A stretch of DNA of 64,000 nt, from the NCBI GenBank assembly GCA_002709955.1, contig PAQY01000006.1:1-64000 (forward strand). The letters are read 5' to 3'. The notes beneath the pieces were generated by a model, which saw only the letters and a program-made list of their open reading frames with translations, ran no database searches and was not told the origin of the DNA. Origin of the DNA: Rhodospirillaceae bacterium (GTDB lineage: Bacteria; Pseudomonadota; Alphaproteobacteria; UBA8366; Aestuariispiraceae). Within the stretch, counting starts at the first letter, position 1; each line of letters opens with the position of its first letter. This document shows, piece by piece, positions 54,862 through 64,000 of this stretch. A program made the position numbers and the translations under genes.

Positions 54862-56022
54862 ATGGATTTTGGCGTCAGTGAAGAGCAGACCCTGATCATT
54901 GAAACCGCACGCCGGTTCGTCGAAGAAGAACTCTATCCCTATGAGGAAGAGGTTGAACGGACCGATAAGGTGCGCCCGGAATTGGGGGAGCAAATCAAAC
55001 AACGCTCCATCGAACTGGGTCTTTATGCCGCCAATATGCCTGAAGATGTCGGCGGGGGCGGGCTGGATACACTGACCATGTGCATGTTGGATCGCACTTT
55101 AGGGCGTGCCAGTATGGCGCTGAATTATATAGTTTATCGACCTTCCAACGTGTTGCAGGCCTGTGTTGGGGAGCAGCGGGAAAAGTATCTGTATCCGGCC
55201 TGTCGCGGCGAGAAGGTGGACTGTTTCGCAATGACGGAGCCCGGTGCCGGGTCCGATGTGCGCGGTATGAAATGCACGGCGAAGCGGGACGGCACGGATT
55301 TCGTCATCAATGGCGTTAAACATTTCATCAGCCATGCCGATTGGGCTGATTTCGTGATCCTGATGGCTGCAACGGGCGAAGAAGACAGCGCCCGGGGCAA
55401 GCGCAAGAAGATCACGACATTCCTGGTCGACAAGGGAACGCCAGGATTTGTGATGCGGCCCGGCTATAACAACGTTTCCCACCGGGGCTATCACAATTTC
55501 ATCCTGGAATTCGATGATTGCCGCATCCCGGAAAGCCAGGTCCTGGGGGAGGTTGATAAGGGCTTTGATGTCGCCAATGACTGGCTGGGCGCGACACGGT
55601 TGCAGGTGGCCTCCCTGTGTCTGGGGCGCTGTGACCGGGCGATGGAACATTCGCTGGACTGGGCGGCAAACCGCGAACAATTTGGCCAGAAAATTTCCAA
55701 ATTTCAGGGGGTTTCCTTCAAACTGGCAGATATGAAGACCAAGCTGAAGGCAGCGGAACTGCTGACCTATGAGGCGGCCTGGAAATACGATAATGACTGT
55801 ATGGAGGACATGGATGCGGCCATTGCCAAACTGTCCGCCACGGAGGCCCTGGCCTTTATCGCCGATGAAGCGATCCAGATTCATGGCGGTATGGGGGTGA
55901 TGTCCGAATTGCCGCTGGAGCGGATCTGGCGTGATGCCCGTATTGAGCGGATTTGGGAGGGCACCAGCGAAATTCAGCGGCACATCATCTCCCGCGCGCT
56001 GTTACGCCCACTCGGCGGTTAG
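54862..56022 (+). CDS. Acyl-CoA dehydrogenase (possible gamma-butyrobetainyl-CoA dehydrogenase)
   Basis: The 386-residue protein is a typical FAD acyl-CoA dehydrogenase: N-terminal helical domain, MTEPGAGSDV (FAD and substrate), a central beta domain, and the C-terminal helical domain with QIHGGMGVMSELPLERIWRD and the last part IERIWEGTSEIQRHII. The catalytic base would be Glu in the EGTSE loop. The context (CaiD-like hydratase, acyl-CoA synthetase, carnitine enzymes) suggests a CaiA-like role on betainyl acyl-CoA esters. It is separated from cdhA by repeats, so it may be transcribed on its own. Confidence 0.85.
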   Translation: MDFGVSEEQTLIIETARRFVEEELYPYEEEVERTDKVRPELGEQIKQRSIELGLYAANMPEDVGGGGLDTLTMCMLDRTLGRASMALNYIVYRPSNVLQACVGEQREKYLYPACRGEKVDCFAMTEPGAGSDVRGMKCTAKRDGTDFVINGVKHFISHADWADFVILMAATGEEDSARGKRKKITTFLVDKGTPGFVMRPGYNNVSHRGYHNFILEFDDCRIPESQVLGEVDKGFDVANDWLGATRLQVASLCLGRCDRAMEHSLDWAANREQFGQKISKFQGVSFKLADMKTKLKAAELLTYEAAWKYDNDCMEDMDAAIAKLSATEALAFIADEAIQIHGGMGVMSELPLERIWRDARIERIWEGTSEIQRHIISRALLRPLGG

Positions 56023-56035
56023 AGGATTACAGCGT

Positions 56036-58099
56036 ATGGCTCAAGGGTTGGACCGGTTGTTGCGCCCCCGCAGCATCGCAGTGATCGGGGGACGGGAAGC
56101 GGAAAAATGTGTCGTGGAATGCTTGCGCATCGGCTTTCCGGGCAAAATCTATCCGATCAGCAAATCCCGACCCAGCATGGCGGGAATTCCATGTCTTGCC
56201 AGTCTGGACGACTTACCGGAAGCACCGGATGCGACCTTCATCGCAATCCCGGCGGAACCGACCATAGAGGCGGTGCGACAGCTCTCTGCCATGGGGGCAG
56301 GCGGAGTGGTCCTGTATGCCAGCGGGTTTGCGGAAACCGGCGCTGTCGGTCTGGACCGTCAAAAGCGCTTGTTGGAAGCCGCGGGTACGATGGGCATGTT
56401 GGGGCCCAATTGCTATGGCACGGTAAATTATCTGGAAGGGGTCGCCCTGTGGCCCGACGACCATGGCGGCCATCGCCTGGATCGCGGTGTCGCGCTGGTC
56501 AGCCAAAGCGGCAATGTCGCGATCAGCCTGTCGATGCAGGAGCGCGGCGTGCCCGTTGCGCAATTGGCGGCCTTGGGCAATCAGGCGAAAGATGGCGTGC
56601 CCCAGATTTTGCAATCGCTGCTGCGCGATGATCGTATCACGGCAATTGGTCTGTTCGTGGAAAGTGTCGGGGATATTCCGGGCTTTTGCGAGGCTGCGCG
56701 GGAGGCTGCGCGCAAGGGCATCCCAATCGTCGTTTTGAAGACAGGCAATTCAGAGGCCGCCGCGCGGGTCGCGCTGTCCCATACCAGTTCGATGACCGGC
56801 TCTTCTGCGGCCTTCAAGGCGCTGTGTGATCGCCTGGCAGTGGTGCGGGCGGAAACCCTGGCGCAATTGCTGGAATATCTGAAACTGTTCCACCTATTCC
56901 CGGGCCTGCCGGGCGACAGGCTGATGACGATGAGCTGTTCTGGTGGGGAGGCTGGCATCATGGCCGACATCGCCCATGAAATCGGCCTGCCCATGCCAGC
57001 CTTTTCCCCGTCGGCGCAGGAGGGGTTGAATGCCGTGCTGGGCGATAAGGTGGCGATCGATAACCCACTGGATTATCACACCTATATCTGGGGCAATCAG
57101 GCTTCGATGACCGCCTGTTTCTCAGCGGCCCTGGCCGATGATTTTGATGTCGGTATCCTGGCACTGGATACACCGATCCGCGAAGGGTTGGATCTGTTTG
57201 GCTGGAAAGAGGCGGAAGCGGCGATCATTGCCGCTGCACAGGCAACAGGCCGCCCAACCATTGTCGCCTCCAGCCTGTCCGAGAACATGCCGCGTCGTTT
57301 GCAACAGTCCTTTCTGGCCGCGGGCATTGTGCCCCTTCAGGGATTTGATGATGCGCTAAAGGCGGTGAAGGCGGCAGCCTGGTATGGCAGGGCACGGCAG
57401 CGCTCTTTGGAACAGGGCCCGGTCCTCAGTGCCACTCAGGTCAATACCGGACCGGCGCGCATGCTGGATGAATGGCGCGCCAAGAAGGTTCTATCCGCCC
57501 AGGGACTATCGGTGCCACAAGGCGTCCTGGTTGCGTCGGAGACGGAGGCCGTCGCGGCAGCGGAGGCGCTGGGCTATCCTGTCGTGGTCAAGGCCTGTTC
57601 TGTGACGCTGGCCCATAAGACAGAGGCGGGCGGGGTTGCCCTGAATTTGATTGACGGTCAGGCCGTGTCGGATGCTGTGACCCGAATGGACGGGCTGGCC
57701 CCGCATTTCATTGTCGAAAAAATGGCCCAGAATGCGGTCTGCGAAATCATTTTAGGCATGACCCGCGATCCCCAGATTGGCCCCATGCTGATGATCGGAG
57801 CGGGCGGCATTTTGGCGGAACTGATCGGGGATGCGACGGTGCTGCTGTTGCCCGCGACACAGGCAGATGTTGAACGGGCGCTGGATCGCCTGCTGGTCGC
57901 AAAGCTGTTGGCCGGCTTCCGGGGCAGGCCCGCCGGGGACCGCCAGGCGCTGATCGATGCAATCATGGCGGTTGCCGGGTTTATTGAACAGAACAAGGAT
58001 CGGCTGGTGGAAATGGACATCAATCCGCTGATCGTCCTGCCCCAGGGGCAGGGCGTGGTGGCGGTGGATGCCGTAATCCGCTGGACCGACGCATCTTAA
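56036..58099 (+). CDS. NDP-forming acyl-CoA synthetase (fused subunits)
   Basis: The 687-residue protein is an acyl-CoA synthetase of the ADP-forming type. It has a CoA-binding domain (about 1-130, LDRLLRPRSIAVIGGREAEK), the succinyl-CoA-ligase-like domain (150-310; MLGPNCYGTVNY and VALSHTSSMTGSSAAF, with the phospho-histidine), and an ATP-grasp domain at about 470-687 (AKKVLSAQGLSVPQG, VVKACSVTLAHKTEAGG). The likely start is ATG 56036 with AGAGGAT upstream. The reaction is acid + CoA + ATP to acyl-CoA + ADP + Pi, and it can run backwards. It stands where caiC (AMP-forming) and caiB would be expected. Confidence 0.85.
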   Translation: MAQGLDRLLRPRSIAVIGGREAEKCVVECLRIGFPGKIYPISKSRPSMAGIPCLASLDDLPEAPDATFIAIPAEPTIEAVRQLSAMGAGGVVLYASGFAETGAVGLDRQKRLLEAAGTMGMLGPNCYGTVNYLEGVALWPDDHGGHRLDRGVALVSQSGNVAISLSMQERGVPVAQLAALGNQAKDGVPQILQSLLRDDRITAIGLFVESVGDIPGFCEAAREAARKGIPIVVLKTGNSEAAARVALSHTSSMTGSSAAFKALCDRLAVVRAETLAQLLEYLKLFHLFPGLPGDRLMTMSCSGGEAGIMADIAHEIGLPMPAFSPSAQEGLNAVLGDKVAIDNPLDYHTYIWGNQASMTACFSAALADDFDVGILALDTPIREGLDLFGWKEAEAAIIAAAQATGRPTIVASSLSENMPRRLQQSFLAAGIVPLQGFDDALKAVKAAAWYGRARQRSLEQGPVLSATQVNTGPARMLDEWRAKKVLSAQGLSVPQGVLVASETEAVAAAEALGYPVVVKACSVTLAHKTEAGGVALNLIDGQAVSDAVTRMDGLAPHFIVEKMAQNAVCEIILGMTRDPQIGPMLMIGAGGILAELIGDATVLLLPATQADVERALDRLLVAKLLAGFRGRPAGDRQALIDAIMAVAGFIEQNKDRLVEMDINPLIVLPQGQGVVAVDAVIRWTDAS

Positions 58100-58113
58100 G
58101 GAAGGAATACGCT

Positions 58114-58896
58114 ATGTCAGAACCAATCAAAACCTATCGCAATGGCCGTGTGCTGGAGGTCACGATGGACCGCCCCAAGGCCAATGCCATTGATGCCGTA
58201 ACCAGCCGGATCATGGGGGATGTCTTCGCTGCTTATCGCGATGATCCAGAATTGCGCTGTGCCATCCTGACCGGCGCGGGAGAGAAATTCTTTTGCCCCG
58301 GCTGGGATTTGAAGGCAGCAGCAGAGGGGGAGGCTCCCTCATCGGACTATGGCGTCGGCGGTTTTGGCGGATTGCAGGAACTGCCCAATATGAACAAGCC
58401 AGTGATCGCGGCAGTCAACGGTATCGCCTTCGGGGGCGGTTTTGAAATTATGCTGTCTTGCGACATCATCATCGCTGCAGAGCATGCGACCTTCGCGCTG
58501 CCGGAAATCCGATCCGGCGTGATTGCCGATGCCGCAACGATCAAACTGCCGCGCCGCATCCCCTATCATGTGGCGATGGAAATGCTGTTCACCGGGCGCG
58601 TTCTGGACGCGGAGGAGGCCGCCCGTTGGGGCTTTGTGAATGAGGTCGTGCCCGCCGATAAGCTGATGGAACGGGCGCGGGAAAAGGCAGAATTGCTGGC
58701 CGATGGCCCGCCTTTGGTTTTTGCTGCCATCAAGGAAACCCTGCGCGCCACGGAAGCCATGGGCTTTCAGGACGCCCTGGACCAGCTGAATAAAGAAAAG
58801 CTGCCCACCATCCAGAAACTGTACCATTCCGAAGACCAACTGGAAGGCGCCCGCGCCTTCGCAGAAAAGCGCAAACCGGTCTGGAAAGGCAGATAG
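58114..58896 (+). CDS. caiD: Carnitinyl-CoA dehydratase (crotonobetainyl-CoA hydratase)
   Basis: The 260-residue crotonase closely resembles E. coli CaiD: RPKANAIDA, GAGEKFF then GWDLKAAAEGEAP, KPVIAAVNG then AFGGGFE, and the end FAEKRKPVWKGR. It would interconvert L-carnitinyl-CoA and crotonobetainyl-CoA. It starts 14 bases after the acyl-CoA synthetase gene, so the two share a transcript. Confidence 0.88.
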   Translation: MSEPIKTYRNGRVLEVTMDRPKANAIDAVTSRIMGDVFAAYRDDPELRCAILTGAGEKFFCPGWDLKAAAEGEAPSSDYGVGGFGGLQELPNMNKPVIAAVNGIAFGGGFEIMLSCDIIIAAEHATFALPEIRSGVIADAATIKLPRRIPYHVAMEMLFTGRVLDAEEAARWGFVNEVVPADKLMERAREKAELLADGPPLVFAAIKETLRATEAMGFQDALDQLNKEKLPTIQKLYHSEDQLEGARAFAEKRKPVWKGR

Positions 58897-59021
58897 ACAC
58901 CAGTTTGACGGTTTCACACCCCCTTTCGTCATCCAGGACGGGAAGAATAAACGCAAAGAGCGCAGAGAAGACGCAAAGGACGCTGACGGACTGGTGTGTT
59001 AGGCATAACTTCCGCCCCATT

Positions 59022-59122
59022 CTCATCCTGAGGAGGCGCGACAGCGCCGTCTCGAAGGATGCGCGGTAGGTTCGGTGCTTGCAGAAAGGCACCCTTCGAG
59101 ACGCTACGCTCCTCAGGGTGAG
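59022..59122. repeat. Composite repeat hairpin, right copy
   Basis: Left arm 59022-59061 and right arm 59090-59122 repeat the hairpin at 54636-54738 in direct orientation (TCATCCTGAGGAG ... CTTCGAGACG ... CTCCTCAGGGTGA). Only the right arm is seen again, in part, at 59536-59564. Confidence 0.8.
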
Positions 59123-59144
59123 GCGTCGTTTGTCTTGAAACATT

Positions 59145-59520
59145 GTCATCCCGGACTTGATCCGGGATCCAGGGCAGTAGGTGCGATTGGTGCGTGCGGT
59201 ACTGGGCTCCCGCCTTCGCGGGAGAGACGAGCTTGTACTTACCTTTGCGCCCTTTGCGTTCCTCCGCGCCCTTTGCGTTCCTCACTGTCGTCATCCCGGA
59301 CGTGATCCGGGATCCAGGGCGGCAGGTGCGATTGGTGCGTGTGGCCCTGGGCTCCCGCCTTCGCGGGAGAGACGAGCTTGTATTTGCCTTCGCGCTCTCT
59401 GCGTTCCTCCGCGCCCTTTGCGTTCCGCACTTTCGTCATCCCGGACTTGATCCGGGATCCAGGGCAGCAGGAGCGATTGGTGCGGGTCGCCCTGAACACC
59501 CGCCAGCAGGGTGACGGGGA
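59145..59520. repeat. Tandem array, 145-bp period, about 2.6 units
   Basis: GTCATCCCGGAC begins at 59145, 59290 and 59435, exactly 145 bp apart. Units one and two match over their whole length with few changes (GTGCGATTGGTGCGTG, then CTCCCGCCTTCGCGGGAGAG and TTCCTCCGCGCCCTTTGCG). The third is cut off after about 85 bases. Each unit contains two small palindromes. Confidence 0.85.
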
Positions 59521-59723
59521 GGGGGATGCGTGCAGCGAGACGCTGCGCGCGTCAGGGTGAGGGGGGGGCTGCGCCGTTGCACGCCGCGGCGGTGGTTATA
59601 TGACGTGGAATTTATGTGCGAAAAACACTGCTGCTGGCTTGTTCCTGCGGCTGAATCGCGCTATTTGGACGCTTCCGCGCGCCCACCCTGTATTCAGGAA
59701 AAATTTGGGAAAGACCTGCCCCT

Positions 59724-61292
<1,569 letters not shown>

Positions 61293-61498
61293 GGAACGCT
61301 TAATCCAGTATCCTTGATTTGCACTGCAATTATGAATTTTTTCTTTCAGGGTGCTGCGCGCATTCATGGTGCTGTACAGCAAATTTTCGCAGACATAGGA
61401 TAGTGCGCCCCGTCTCATGTGAGAGGGGGCTGGCTTGTTTGTGCCCGATTTTAAGCGGGGTACGGCAAGCGATTCTCTCTCTGTGAAAGAAATACCCG

Positions 61499-62329
61499 AT
61501 GACGACGATCACAACGAAAGATGGCGTTTCCCTGTTTTACAAAGATTGGGGCCCCAAAACGGCCCAACCGATCTTCTTTCATCATGGCTGGCCGCTGTGC
61601 AGTGACGATTGGGATGCGCAGATGCTGTTCTTCCTGGCCAAGGGCTATCGTGTCATTGCCTATGATCGCCGCGGTCATGGCCGCTCCAACCAGGTCTGGG
61701 ATGGGCATGATATGGATCACTATGCAGCGGATGTTGATGCCGTAGTGACCCATCTGGATCTGAAAAATGCGGTCCATATTGGTCATTCGACCGGTGGTGG
61801 GGAGGCAGTCTGCTATGTTGCCCGCCATGGCAAGGGTCGGGTGGCGAAGTTAGTCATTATTGGCGCGGTTCCGCCAATCATGGTGAAGACACCGGAATAT
61901 CCAGATGGCTTGCCAATCGAGGTTTTCGATGGTTTCCGCAAAGCCTTGGCCGACAATCGCGCCCAGTTCTATGTCGACGTCCCGTCAGGCCCATTTTATG
62001 GGTATAACCGGCCCGAGGCTGTTGTGCATCAAGGCGTGATCCAGAATTGGTGGCGCCAGGGCATGATGGGCGGTGCCAAGGCGCATTACGATGGTATCAA
62101 GGCATTCTCGGAGACCGATTTCACCGCCGATCTGAAATCCGTTGACGTTCCAACGTTGGTCATGCACGGCGATGATGACCAGATTGTTCCCATCGCGGCT
62201 TCTGCCCTGTTGTCGGTGAAATTGCTGAAACAGGGGGTGCTGAAGGTCTATGAAGGGTATGACCACGGCATGTGCACATCCCATGCGGATGTCATCAACA
62301 CGGATCTGCTCGCCTTTATTGAAGGCTAA
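61499..62329 (+). CDS. Alpha/beta hydrolase, non-heme chloroperoxidase-like
   Basis: The 276-residue protein belongs to the cofactor-free haloperoxidase/esterase group. It has FFHHGWPLCSDDWDAQM, YDRRGHGRSNQ, the nucleophile elbow GHSTGGGEAV, the acid in HGDDDQIVPI and His in YDHGMCTSHAD. Such enzymes hydrolyse esters and, in vitro, form peracids. The physiological substrate is unknown. It follows guaA by 206 bp. Confidence 0.85.
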   Translation: MTTITTKDGVSLFYKDWGPKTAQPIFFHHGWPLCSDDWDAQMLFFLAKGYRVIAYDRRGHGRSNQVWDGHDMDHYAADVDAVVTHLDLKNAVHIGHSTGGGEAVCYVARHGKGRVAKLVIIGAVPPIMVKTPEYPDGLPIEVFDGFRKALADNRAQFYVDVPSGPFYGYNRPEAVVHQGVIQNWWRQGMMGGAKAHYDGIKAFSETDFTADLKSVDVPTLVMHGDDDQIVPIAASALLSVKLLKQGVLKVYEGYDHGMCTSHADVINTDLLAFIEG

Positions 62330-62772
62330 GGGGTTTGCCAGCAGGATTCGGCGCGACTCTTTGATCCGTCGTCGTCATTCTGACGGGGGTGTTTCAAGGG
62401 GGCGCGCCGATCTTGGGTGGGTAACCAGAAGTAAGGTAAGGACCGACCCTGACGGAGCGGATCTGAGTGTGCGCATGGTGACGCCGCAGCCCGATCGACA
62501 AACGCCCGAAGCGAACCCGCAGCGCATCGGCCCTTGCGGAGTGCTTTGCACATATTGGGCATGATTGCAGCAATTTTGTAGGGCAGGGGACAGCAGGATG
62601 TCACCGATGACCAGCCCAGCGTCGTGATCTGAAAGCCATAGAGTCTCCAAGCCTAGTATTTGGTCGCAATGCTCACTACGATATTCAAAATCATGCAAGG
62701 GAGTTGGAATGGAGAAGTATCTGGATGCAGGGGAAATTAAGACTTAGAGGCATCAGCGGGGGTGATTAGATT
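62330..62772. other. 443-bp stretch without a supported gene
   Basis: No convincing gene. A 107-codon frame on the minus strand (62375-62698) and frames on the plus strand have no clear start signal or recognised family. The segment may be a decayed remnant or the edge of inserted DNA. Confidence 0.4.
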
Positions 62773-63849
62773 ATGAACGACCAATCACCACCAGAGCAAC
62801 CAAAGACCAAAGCCTTCGACCTCCTCGCGTCGGTGGCCGCTTTTGCACGCAAACACGCTATCCCGCTAAACGATCCGCTGTTGGTCGAGCGCTTCATCGC
62901 GGACGCAGCGCCTAAACTGAAGGAAGCGTTGGCCGATCGGACGCTGATCTATGGCTCGCGAACTGAGCGCCTATTTGAGGCGACGGTCCTTAGCCTGGGT
63001 CGCTTTCGATTGCTGAAGATCGAGGATGTTGGTCGCGTCCATGCCGCTGAGACCTGCCGCGCGCCGGATTTCCGGGTAGTGCTCGACGATGGCGAGCAGT
63101 GGCTGGTTGAGGTCAAGAACGTCCGAAGCAAGGAGCCGTTCAAGCAGAAGACGCAGATGTCCGCCGCGTATCTGGCCTCACTACAGACATATGCAGAAAT
63201 GGTTGGCACGCCGTTGAAGCTGGCGATATTCTGGTCGCTCTGGAACATCTGGACAGTCATTTCACCGGATCGCTTCCGTCGTCCAAACGGTTGCCTGCGC
63301 GTTACGATGAAGGATGCGGTTCTCGCCAACGAGTCGGGAAGGCTTGGCGAGGTGATCATCATGACCAAGCCACCGCTGCGACTCGTGCTCGGAGCGGCGA
63401 CCGACATGCCACATTCGTTGAGCCCTGAGGGGCTTGCAAACTTTATCGTCGGCTCTGCGAAACTCTACAGCGGCGCGGTGGAGTTGACTGATCTAAAGGA
63501 TCGCAAGCTCGCGGCGGTGCTTCTAATGCACGGTGAGTGGTCTACACATGGCCCGCTGGCGGTCACCGATGGCGGCGAGTTCGTGGGTGTCGAATTTGTC
63601 GCGACGCCGGAAGAGCCATCCGATCAGGGCTGGGAAGGTATAGGCTTGGCTAGTCGCATTTTTAGCCGGTTCTTCGCCAAGCAGACCGTCGATGGTGACC
63701 AGGTCATTCAGCTTCATGGCGAGGCGGCCCCCGAATGGTTCGCGCCGCTTTCGGATTGGGATTTCAAGAACAGCAAGCTGCCACTCTTGTTGGGACGGGT
63801 TCAGGCGCCGACTCCTGCCGATGGCGGTTTGGCGGAGCCAGTTGATTGA
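62773..63849 (+). CDS. PD-(D/E)XK nuclease-like protein of unknown role
   Basis: The 358-residue protein is not recognised as a whole. Near residue 90-115 it has APDFRVVLDDGEQWLVEVKN, a pattern like the PD-(D/E)XK nuclease core (Asp then Glu-x-Lys after one beta hairpin). This suggests a restriction-type or DNA-repair nuclease. The rest is alpha/beta with no clear domain. No methylase or partner is visible before the window ends. It could be a defence gene or a stray accessory gene. Confidence 0.5.
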   Translation: MNDQSPPEQPKTKAFDLLASVAAFARKHAIPLNDPLLVERFIADAAPKLKEALADRTLIYGSRTERLFEATVLSLGRFRLLKIEDVGRVHAAETCRAPDFRVVLDDGEQWLVEVKNVRSKEPFKQKTQMSAAYLASLQTYAEMVGTPLKLAIFWSLWNIWTVISPDRFRRPNGCLRVTMKDAVLANESGRLGEVIIMTKPPLRLVLGAATDMPHSLSPEGLANFIVGSAKLYSGAVELTDLKDRKLAAVLLMHGEWSTHGPLAVTDGGEFVGVEFVATPEEPSDQGWEGIGLASRIFSRFFAKQTVDGDQVIQLHGEAAPEWFAPLSDWDFKNSKLPLLLGRVQAPTPADGGLAEPVD

Positions 63850-63913
63850 TCAAGGCACTAGTTGGATGGTTGCAAGCACTTTTCGAGCGACGTGAACTGA
63901 ACTTGTCTTAAAA

Positions 63914-63933
63914 TTGAGAAGGCACCTTCTCGA
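63914..63933. terminator. Dyad after the nuclease-like gene
   Basis: GAGAAGG CA CCTTCTC is a near-perfect 7-bp dyad 64 bases after the stop at 63849. It may be a terminator or an operator; there is no T-run. Confidence 0.3.
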
Positions 63934-64000
63934 TTATCAACATGGACCTGCGTGCGTTTATCGAAGGATGAGGGGCTCATTTGAAGAATTCGGTGCGAAT

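Larger units (their letters stand above)
58897..59723. other. 827-bp gene-free region rich in repeats before guaA
   Basis: No gene is supported. It contains a GC-poor AAACGCAAAGAGCGCAGAG-type stretch (58945-58980), the right-hand copy of the composite repeat, and a 145-bp-period tandem array (59145 onward). A partial hairpin arm (59536-59564) and about 150 bp of leader before guaA complete it. Apparent open frames here follow the repeats and are not credible proteins. Confidence 0.75.

Noticed and set aside
59181-59514. Open frames through the repeat array
   Set aside because: They follow the 145-bp repeats, repeat their own product, and have no ribosome binding site.
62375-62698. 107-codon minus-strand frame in the gap before the nuclease-like gene
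   Set aside because: No start signal, no recognisable family; may be a remnant but cannot be supported.

Overview
The window looks like a stretch of a free-living alphaproteobacterial chromosome, most likely Rhodospirillales-like. That placement is inferred from GC content, from the order dprA/topA/rnr/rpmG and plsY-pyrC-pyrB, and from DUF2336 and PAS_5-type proteins. Protein-coding density is high, many neighbouring genes overlap by an ATGA start/stop, and no rRNA, tRNA, CRISPR array or intact insertion sequence was seen.

Layout. 1-3.6 kb: end of a type I secretion block (HlyD C-terminus, a TolC-family outer membrane factor with a long low-complexity tail, and a SPOR lipoprotein). 3.7-17.6 kb: mostly minus-strand housekeeping genes (rpmG, a Nudix hydrolase, an S41 peptidase, RNase R, topA, a DUF2336 protein, dprA, a TerB-like protein, plsY, pyrC-like, pyrB). 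17.7-22 kb: a PAS histidine kinase, a ZntB/CorA transporter, a GNAT acetyltransferase, and a DUF2061 protein behind a Fur-box-like palindrome. 22.3-25.3 kb: a translationally coupled run of argC, a nucleotidyltransferase, murI and a gamma-carbonic anhydrase. 25.3-27.7 kb: an M23 peptidase and RNase D. 27.8-32.1 kb: an inorganic carbon/sodium block (SulP transporter, SbtB-like PII protein, SbtA bicarbonate permease, NhaA). 32.1-43 kb: mixed genes, including NnrS, a VOC/TetR divergent pair, aspS, a D-2-hydroxyacid dehydrogenase, and a threonine-dehydratase-like/SDR pair. 43-51.5 kb: a LytS-type sensor kinase, glnB-glnA behind a clear sigma-54 promoter, ilvD, a ureohydrolase and a GDP-mannose-forming enzyme.

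51.6-58.9 kb is the most notable region. A GlxA/AraC regulator is divergent from a BKACE-type dehydrocarnitine cleavage enzyme and L-carnitine dehydrogenase. These are followed by an acyl-CoA dehydrogenase, an NDP-forming acyl-CoA synthetase and a CaiD-type carnitinyl-CoA dehydratase. Together they could take gamma-butyrobetaine or crotonobetaine through CoA esters to L-carnitine, then to glycine betaine and acetoacetate. The last three genes are bracketed by direct copies of a composite repeat, and the right-hand copy runs into a 145-bp-period tandem array. The regulator/cdhC intergenic region carries two direct repeats exactly 21 bp apart, as expected for an AraC-family operator.

59.7-64 kb: guaA, an alpha/beta hydrolase, a featureless stretch, and a PD-(D/E)XK-like nuclease gene that may mark the start of accessory DNA. 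Other small-scale finds are a 27-codon gene with its own ribosome binding site and terminator (about 43.0 kb), a pyrC product lacking the zinc-binding HxH motif, and a convergent gene pair whose two stop codons lie in the arms of one perfect inverted repeat.
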